Positions 10,578-16,895 of a DNA stretch of 16,895 nucleotides are shown here, one piece after another (positions within the stretch are counted from its first letter, which is position 1; each line of letters starts with the position of its first letter). Source of the DNA: Hypholoma sublateritium FD-334 SS-4 (lineage: Eukaryota; Basidiomycota; Agaricomycetes; Agaricales; Strophariaceae); the NCBI GenBank assembly GCA_000827495.1, contig KN817779.1, positions 1-16,895 of the forward strand, in the 5' to 3' direction. The translations under genes were made by a program, and so were the position numbers. The notes beneath the pieces are model-generated. The model had not been told where the DNA came from and made no database searches. It was given only the letters and a program-made list of their open reading frames with translations.

Positions 10578-10770
10578 ACAGCCTTACATGTAATATATCT
10601 CGACCCTGAAAGCGTTGCAAACAAGCGCCCTGCCGGGTTGATATTTTTAGATTATCTGAAGAGGCACCAGAAATTAGTTTCAGTCCATCTGAAGCTACAA
10701 AATCCAAGATTCTTGCGCGTTTTGAGGCGACTGGCGGCTTGAAAGCATCGGCCAGGGATCTCTTCGGCAT
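10507..10770 (-). CDS. Orphan N-terminal exon divergent from the deaminase gene, unknown function
   Basis: A minus-strand ORF starts at ATG 10770 with a purine at -3. Its first residues (MPKRSLADAFKPPVASKRAR) are basic and resemble a nuclear-localisation-type N-terminus. It then reads DFVASDGLKLISG and related sequence. A donor-like GTAAGG lies near 10588, immediately before the putative right end of the transposon. After that the reading frame becomes low-quality and enters the transposon leader. The simplest reading is a host gene whose first exon remains here and whose remainder was displaced or lost when the transposon landed in its first intron. It could also be a chance ORF. No family is recognised. 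Confidence 0.35.
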   Translation of the reverse strand: MPKRSLADAFKPPVASKRARILDFVASDGLKLISGASSDNLKISTRQGACLQRFQGRDILHVRLSRQCRKYPDSTLASPRMTPPSPR

Positions 10771-10855
10771 ATCTTACGTAATATCGTCCGATCGCGACGC
10801 TGTCCACAGTGCGCTCTCACGGCCAGCAACCCTGTCCACAACGCCGACAATCAGC
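10771..10855. promoter_or_regulatory. Short divergent intergenic region upstream of the deaminase gene
   Basis: Only 85 nt separate the minus-strand ATG at 10770 from the deaminase ATG at 10856, so a shared bidirectional promoter is possible if both ORFs are real. A TTACGTAA octamer palindrome lies at 10774-10781, close to the minus-strand ATG. No clear TATA box is seen. The frame upstream of 10856 is open but contains no other ATG. Confidence 0.3.
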
Positions 10856-13323
10856 ATGTCTGAAGACCAACTGAGACATGAACAGATCCTTGCCTTCAGG
10901 ACCATTACGTCCTTACTCTCCGAGATCCCACGCCGCGACGTTATCAAACCCGTGGAATGCTTAGAAGAACTCCCCAAGAAGAATCGCGAGACTATCAAGA
11001 TATGCGACGCCTTGGCTCAAGTCCTCGTAATGGAGCACGAAATCGTTGCTGTTTCTTCCAATCATCGCTTTGTAATCGACCCAGACGAAACTCTGCGCAT
11101 CGTCGCAGTTACTGCTAATGACTTAGAGGCGGATCCTGAGGAGATGAATGCGGAGGACTCCACGCCTTGGTTATTAAAGTTTCTTGCATCGCTTAACCCT
11201 CCAATGGCAAAGCGTAAAACGCAAGCGGAGGGCGCAATCATGGTGGCACCCACATACGATCCTGCTAGCGCGCCACCAAATGTCCAGAAACACCAGGTTT
11301 TAGAGTACTTGACGCAAGTAGGAATAACCAGGTGAATACAACACTTCAGCCTTGTTACAGACATATCTCAAACAATAAATAGGCCTATACCTTCCTTGTC
11401 GCAACACTTGTGGCTTATCAATCATGCGCTTGTGTCTAAATCTATGCAGGGCCTTAGCGCGCAAGAGCGCTGGGCGCATCGGTCTACGCTCAGCCAGAAT
11501 TTGATGCATTACATATGCGCGACGTGCTACAAGAAAATCCAACGTCGTTTCAATAACCCAGGCCTCTCAAGGCCATACTTCAATGCGTTGAAAGCCGTAC
11601 AAATCAAGGGTCTTCCACCTATTCCCATTGAACCTTTCCCCGATCCCTACAGGCAAGAAGACGTTGAAGCCTACGTCAAGATGAAAAGTGATCGTATGTT
11701 ACTGGAGGATTTCATATTGAAGTTGGATGGGAAAGAAGGGTCGATCCGAACGAGCATTCCAAACTTAATGAAGACGGCAAAAGCGTTACCAACCCGACGG
11801 GATGGGGGTTTCCAGCTGTACACTGACGAGACTAGGGAAGAATTCCATTCCCTACTATTGGAGATCCTGGATGGCTTCAGCGAAAGTCTCAATACCTTGG
11901 TCACACCCACAGCTGATGCCCAGACATTCCAAGTCACTCTGGGCCATCTTTATCGCAATGGATATCTACTTCTCAGGATTTCCAGGGGTTCTGCTTTCCA
12001 GATGCATATTGACAGTATCGCCTCTCGTCTGCAGGAAATATTGACACTGCCTCTGATGACCTCTCCCAACGACGCAGATGGGGATGCGGAGCTGAATTCA
12101 ATTCGTGGTCTTACATTGCGGAAGTCTGTTGTCACTTGGTTACGGTTAATGGTCTCTCATTTTGATTCGGTGGAAACTCTTGCCAGATTTGCCACGTCGG
12201 CCGGTTTTGGCGCCAAGGAAATTTCTGCCGGCTTTCTGAGAACTGCAAGACCGGACTCCGAATTACTTCTGTGGCGAGATCTATTTCGACTACAAATCCT
12301 TCCCGACACCTCCAGTAGCGGCGACACGACGGATGCGGCGATCACCAACGATGCAATTCAGGAATTTCTCGAGAAAAATGTCGAAGACGCCCTGTTCACA
12401 AAGACTATCTTAGACCACGTCTCATTCATCAAGAAAGTCCTGGAAAACACTAACAAAACAAGCGAACGCAAGCGCATTCCAAATAGGGTGTACTTAATGA
12501 ATTCCGCAACGGATAAACGGATTGAAGATCTTGAAAGTCGCATTTCCGAGATCACAAAAGCAGTTACCGAAGAAACGCCGATTACTCCTGATAATCAGAC
12601 GAAAAAGGCTGCTTTGGAGGATAGTTTGATAGCTGCTCGGAAAATGCAGACTGCCTTGAATACCTTGCAACCCAAACTGGTGGGAAACGATGAGGACGCC
12701 CTGAAGTCAGTCCAGGATTGGCTGGCAGAAGAAGAGAGGTTGTTCAACCCAAACCGCGTTTACGTCAGTATGGACAGAAGGACAGATCTCCAAGGCACTC
12801 TCCATTGTGAGGCCTATCTTGCCAGTCTTCTCCCTCTCCATGCCGTTTCTTCCCAGCCCGCCTTATCAGCGGTGAATACAATCTTACAGGTAAAACTATC
12901 TTTTCTATTAATTTTGCATGCTAAAATTTTCCCCTGTGAATGTAGCCGTTCCAAGCACAAGAGATTGGGGTATCGAAAAGATGCTGCCCCGTATGTATGA
13001 CCTATCTTGATATCATCCAAAGGGGAAGTGTAACGAAAAAATTCCTTGTGCGAGGCTCCCACGACTGCGTCACGGCGTGCACTCTGCCCCCGTGGACCCC
13101 ACTCGAGTTTGTGATTGCCATGAACAAGTACTGGGGCGGGATATTGAGGAATGATCTCTTGGGCATGATGGCAATCGACCCATTTCGTAGAAGGGAGCGG
13201 TCTAGGACCACGGGCTCTATGGGCAGGTCATNGAATGACAGTATNGACAGCTCAATCTCCAACGGCCCGTTCGCTCCTCACAACGACTTGTTGGACACCC
13301 TCAACNCACNGCCTGCGCAATGA
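10856..13323 (+). CDS. Predicted nucleic-acid deaminase, OTT_1508-like family
   Basis: Exons 10856-11331, 11383-12889 and 12946-13323 are joined by introns of 51 and 56 nt (GTGAAT...ATAG and GTAAAA...TGTAG) with consistent phase. They encode 786 aa. The start MSEDQL has A at -3 and is the first in-frame ATG. Residues 1 to about 520 are mostly helical, with no recognised domain. A coiled-coil-like stretch (DKRIEDLESRISEI) lies near 533-550. The C-terminal domain carries LHCEAYLASLL (H633 as zinc ligand, E635 as catalytic acid) and, 42 residues on, SKRCCPVC (C675 and C678 as zinc ligands). This is the signature of the cytidine-deaminase fold, and the spacing and the SKxCCxxC form fit the OTT_1508-like family (Pfam PF14441), which has fungal members. 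These enzymes are predicted to deaminate nucleic-acid bases; the substrate is unknown. The tail is basic then Ser-rich (DPFRRRERSRTTG). Four Ns (13232-13310) lie near the end. The gene looks intact. Confidence 0.78.
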
Positions 13324-13649
13324 TTGGACCTTGCGTACAGTTGATCTACCTTGTACCATACATGTTATCATAGGATTGAATTGTGTGTATAACTAAGGAC
13401 AATATATTGGGATCTGAACAGTTTGAAGTGCCCGGCACCTTCCATAAGGTGCACTGAGCGTCCAGAACAATCTTTGCTCATATTACCGGTTTTTTGACGT
13501 TAGGTGGAATTGCTTGATGAATGGTTTTTATGAAAGGAAATATTTGAACAGCGCGAATAAGAGTTGGTCGGGTGCAAACCTGAGGTGGCCAGCATTGCCT
13601 TCGAGGGCGGGCGGTAAGTATTTGTAAATACAAAGGGACAAAGGATCGA
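13324..13649. other. Intergenic region downstream of the deaminase gene, with a hairpin at 13435-13452
   Basis: No gene is recognised. It should contain the deaminase 3' UTR. A perfect 7-bp stem with a 4-nt loop (GCACCTT-CCAT-AAGGTGC) lies at 13435-13452, about 110 nt after the stop. It could be a 3'-end or RNA structural element, but nothing in the flanking sequence supports a specific role. Confidence 0.5.
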
Positions 13650-13788
13650 CGATCTGCCAAGCGTGGTGAAATAAATGAAATTGGCGTGACCGTCTCTGCT
13701 GCCGACACTGAGGCCGCCTTCCACACCCACACCCGCTTCCAGCGCGGGGACTCGCTTCTACCTCAGTCTCCACGAAGAGACATCGCGC
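13650..13788. repeat. Right arm of long-range inverted repeat (uninterrupted copy)
   Basis: The reverse complement of this stretch matches 147-240 and 914-964 as one continuous block of about 139 nt. It shows what the left arm looked like before the importin fragment inserted. Similarity is not obvious on either side. The arms are about 12.7 kb apart and enclose the JmjC gene, the transposon and the deaminase gene. Confidence 0.85.
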
Positions 13789-15840
13789 CACCAGCAGCCT
13801 CGACCACCAGGCTGGCGGAGCACGCTGAGTTCTACTCCGCAGCTGAAGTGCCGCCGTCATTCTCCGCCACTCTTAGCCTGGTCGCTCCACAGCAACCGCC
13901 CCTTCTAATATCATACTATCCAATGCTTGCGGTACAGAACACCCTTGGACGACCTATTGCACAAACAGGTAATCGCCCGTCGGATGTAGCATGTGATGTA
14001 CTCACCCGACACGACAGCTGCTGTGCAGCGCAGCGCACGAACGGGCAGTAGCAGCCATGGCATCCTCTGTGTTCTCCTGGAGTGTCACGTCCGTCACCCA
14101 GAGCATTAAGGGAGACGCTCTGTACGGCGGAGATGGCAGTGCGAGGGAGGTAGGGACACGCGCAGTGACAGGTTCATCGATCTCTTTCTTCTTTGACGTA
14201 CGGCCGGCTGACTTGACTTGGCGGTAGGTGAGTGGGCTGCTCTCACTCCCTGAGCGCGGGTACACGGAGACTCGCCGGCGATGGCTGTCGTGACACATGC
14301 TCATCAAGGCGTGCTATCTGCCCGCTATCGCACTTCAACCACCACGCATGCATTCTCCTCCCGCCTTCGACATCGAGCATCCGTGGGCTGCGCCGGAGAC
14401 ACGCAGCGGACGCACACACTCAGACGGTGACCGCCATCTCAACGCGCCGCGGTCTCTGCCTGTAACGGCATTCAATCTGCCCTTCTCACTGGCGCACTAA
14501 GACAGCGCACTGCAGGCGAGAGCCAGAAACGGCGCTGCGCAACCACCTCTGGACGCATACATCGGATCAAAACCGCCAACGGATGACGCCCGCGCAGACA
14601 GGTGAGGCACGCGCTGTGCAGCGAAGTCATCAAGTATGCATGCGCCCGCGACGGCAGTCCTCTCCGCTCTGTTGGCCACGGCGCGCTCGCACGAAGACAC
14701 CGTCATGAGCTCCGCGAATCCTAGGCGCAGCAGGCTCGATGCGCTGCCTCCTGAAGCTCTGGGACGTTCTTCCTCTTCACACATCGCTAGCCACGTCAGT
14801 GCACACACGAGGAGCCGACACACAAACATCGCGCATACGGAAATGCAGGCGGTCAAAAAAGCGGTGACGGCGTTACCCCCATCCGCACGTAACAGCTCGG
14901 CACCAGAATGTCATATACACACGTCGGCAGACTCTACCGTGACACCGCGCTCCACGAAGAATTCAGCGCCGGGCGTGTTTGTCGCGCAGGCATTGCGCGA
15001 CGGGGGTTGCGCGGGCGCTCTCGAGGCGGGGCCTATATTGCAGCGGGGCACATGCCGCAGGCGACACCTCCCGCGCGGCGCCGTCACATCAATTGTGGGT
15101 ATCTAGGTCAGTCATCCGTCTGCCGCAGAGCGTCGAACGCGCACCGGAGCTCATACCGTGCGGGATGCCAGCTCATGATTCGACGAGCCTGACTCCTTTG
15201 ACGCGTACACCACGTCATGCAGTCTCACCGCACGACAGACATTCAACGCGACGTACGGGCGGCGGGTAGAGGGTGGCGAAACAGAGGGCGCGACGGGGTA
15301 CATAGGCAGAGCGTCGTGCGTCTCGCGCCGTCGGTAAGTCAGTCCTCCCGCGGGCCTCGATATCACACAGACTCACAGATCATACAGCCCTGTGATCCAC
15401 AGCCGGCGGAAAGACCGCTGGAAGGCGGAGAGGGCGAACGGCTACGGGGCGCACAAAGCGGACGCTGTCAGATGATTAGCTATCCGGTGCGCGGGGATCC
15501 AGCGACCTGACTCACCACTATCATGTGGGCTCGAAACAGCTCCAAATGCTCCTTCGACTTTGCGACACCGCACGACCACAACACAGCGAGATATGGCGGC
15601 AACGGCAGCGCGTGCATACAGCATACACCCGTCTCGCGAAACGGGCGCAGCGCCCTCGCCTGTTTCACCGGCATCGTCGAGCATATCGTCCAGCGCAATG
15701 GGAACTTCCCCCGACGGAGTTTCGGCGTCCACATACCTATGTCATGCCGTACCGTATAATATGGTCCAGCGAACGGCTACACTGTACCTTTATGATGTGG
15801 CTCCAGCGGCCTCGCTGAGCCAGCGAATACCTCTTGCCTA
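13789..15840. other. CpG-rich region without recognisable genes
   Basis: This 2-kb block is visibly richer in G+C and in CpG than the gene-bearing DNA to its left. Several frames stay open for 80-150 codons on both strands, for example 14636-15106 plus and 15442-15732 minus. That is expected in GC-rich DNA, and the predicted peptides show no domain, splice logic or family resemblance. No rRNA, tRNA or transposon ends are recognised. It may be an old, degenerate repeat or a spacer next to the satellite. Confidence 0.5.
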
Positions 15841-15875
15841 AACAGGACNCCCACACTGTGGCACATCATTAGGTC

Positions 15876-15889
15876 CAGCGAATTCGCTG
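15876..15889. repeat. 14-bp perfect palindrome
   Basis: CAGCGAATTCGCTG reads the same on both strands. TCCAGCG also recurs near 15496, 15767 and 15801, so this may be part of a degenerate repeat family at the edge of the satellite. Confidence 0.7.
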
Positions 15890-16350
15890 AATGGCTCTCA
15901 GGACCTCAAGCGCCGTTCTAGCACAAGGTAGAATTGCCGTTACTACGCGGCATCATAGTGACCGCCACCGGGAACAATTGACGGGGCTTGCATTGGACTG
16001 CGCCCGCACTGATCATGTGCGGCCGTAAGCGTGTATGTTGACGGAGGGCCATTGCCTTTCATCGTGCCTTCCGACTGTGTCACTTATTTATTGTACTGAA
16101 ACTGTCAACGCACCAATTAATATTATTGCTTAACTGTATACAAGTACAATTAGGTTTGTAAAAGCTTTTCAATCCCAACTCAGTTGGCGGCCATAACGGT
16201 GCTTGTTGCCGGATAGCCATTGCCGTTCACAGGGCCGTGCCGCCATATGACTGGGTTTACACCCTCGAAACGGTCAACTTCTCGATTAACAGTTATTTAC
16301 CGCCGGCGGAAATACATAGCTTCCATACCTACTAAGCCTTTCAATCCCAA
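15890..16350. repeat. Degenerate satellite units flanking the 236-bp array
   Basis: Sequence matching the 236-bp unit is present but diverged and shortened. Around 16100-16185 are recognisable TGTATACAAGTACAATTAGG and CTTTTCAATCCCAACTCAG blocks. Around 16186-16350 the GGCCATA, ATTGCCG, CCATATGACT and CGATTA blocks appear in order. Weak traces (ATTGCCG, CATAGTGAC) extend left to about 15930. Divergence rises leftwards, as expected at the edge of a tandem array homogenised in its interior. No gene is seen. Confidence 0.65.
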
Positions 16351-16895
16351 CTCACATTTCGGTGATACTGACGTGTACGGCCATAGCGATGCCTGCTGGA
16401 CGGCAATTGCCGCGCAGCTGGCTGTGTCACCGTATGACTTGGTTTATACCNGCCAAACTGTCAACTCCTCGATTAGGACTATTTCTTGAATTGTATACTA
16501 CTACAGTTAGGTGTCTTCAAAGCTTTTCAATCCCAACTCAGATACCGTCGTCTGTAATAATATATAGCTACGCCTTTCAATCCCAACTCACATTTCGGTG
16601 ATACCGACATGTACGGCCATAGCGAGGGTTCCTGCTGGACGGCAATTGCCGCGGAGCTGGCTGTGTCACCGTATGACTTGGTTTATACCCGCCAAACTGG
16701 CAACTCCTCGATTAGGACTATTTCTTAAATTGTATACTACTACAATTAGCTGTCTTCAAAGCTTTTCAATCCCAACTCAGATACCGTCGCCTGTAATATA
16801 TAGCTACGCCTTTCAATCCCAACTCACATTTCGGTGATACCGACGTGTACGGCCATAGCGAGGGTTCCTGCTGGACGGCAATTGCCGCGGAGCTG
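16351..16895. repeat. Tandem satellite array, 236-bp period, continues past the window
   Basis: Units begin with CTCACATTTCGGTGATAC at 16351, 16587 and 16823, giving an exact 236-bp period twice. The first two units differ by a few substitutions and two compensating 3-nt indels; the third is cut by the window edge. Each unit holds two copies of TTTCAATCCCAACTCA, about 53 nt apart on the short side: one preceded by C and followed by G, one preceded by GCC and followed by C. Open frames of 79 codons repeat with the units but are by-products of the repeat. Such arrays in fungi are typical of subtelomeric or pericentromeric DNA; which applies here cannot be told. Confidence 0.9.

Noticed and set aside
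14636..15106. 156-codon plus-strand ORF in the CpG-rich block
   Set aside because: Overlapping open frames exist on both strands, as expected for GC-rich DNA. There is no domain, splice logic or recognisable family.
15442..15732. Minus-strand ORF of 96 codons with an acidic start
   Set aside because: It looks somewhat protein-like at first, but it has two other open frames over the same bases, no convincing start context and no recognised homology.
16168..16830. Repeated TTTCAATCCCAACTCA resembling a CRISPR direct repeat
   Set aside because: The copies sit at alternating spacings (about 53 and about 183 nt) inside longer 236-bp near-identical units, so the so-called spacers are themselves repeated. 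The surrounding genes are clearly eukaryotic with introns.
16362..16837. 79-codon ORFs repeated in the satellite
   Set aside because: They recur only because the DNA repeats, and the unit length of 236 is not a multiple of three.

Overview
The window looks like accessory DNA from a filamentous basidiomycete, most likely a mushroom-forming Agaricomycete. Three long multi-exon genes can be assembled by hand. Their introns are 48-71 nt long with GT/AG ends, and the reading phase agrees across almost every junction. Their protein families (a lineage-expanded JmjC family, a CACTA/Tnp2-like transposase and an OTT_1508-like deaminase) are typical of Agaricomycetes. The species cannot be named from the sequence alone. 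Scattered single Ns suggest a draft assembly or ambiguous consensus bases.

Layout. At the left end (147-964) is one arm of a long-range inverted repeat. It is split by about 670 nt that carry a decayed, intron-containing 5' fragment of an importin-beta (KAP95) gene on the minus strand. Next, on the minus strand, is a JmjC-domain protein gene of about 14 exons (5742 down to 1231 or 1284). A second minus-strand gene follows (10480 to 6157). It is a 14-exon CACTA-like transposase with an N-terminal C2H2 finger, and it is inactivated by an in-frame TGA at codon 25 and one frame conflict. A short minus-strand ORF (ATG at 10770) lies head-to-head with the plus-strand deaminase gene, with 85 nt between the two ATGs. 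The deaminase gene (10856-13323, three exons, 786 aa) ends in a zinc-deaminase domain with HCE and CPVC motifs. The other inverted-repeat arm follows at 13650-13788. The rest is about 2 kb of CpG-rich DNA without a recognisable gene (13789-15840), then a tandem satellite with a 236-bp period that decays leftward and continues past the right edge.

How the parts may relate. A predicted 2-oxoglutarate/Fe(II) JmjC enzyme, a predicted nucleic-acid deaminase and a dead transposon lie between two arms of an inverted repeat about 12.7 kb apart. That is the most intriguing feature. The arms could be ends of a large composite element, or just two copies of a dispersed repeat; the sequence alone cannot decide. 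Gene capture (importin fragment), transposon decay and satellite DNA together indicate a repeat-rich, possibly subtelomeric or pericentromeric compartment.
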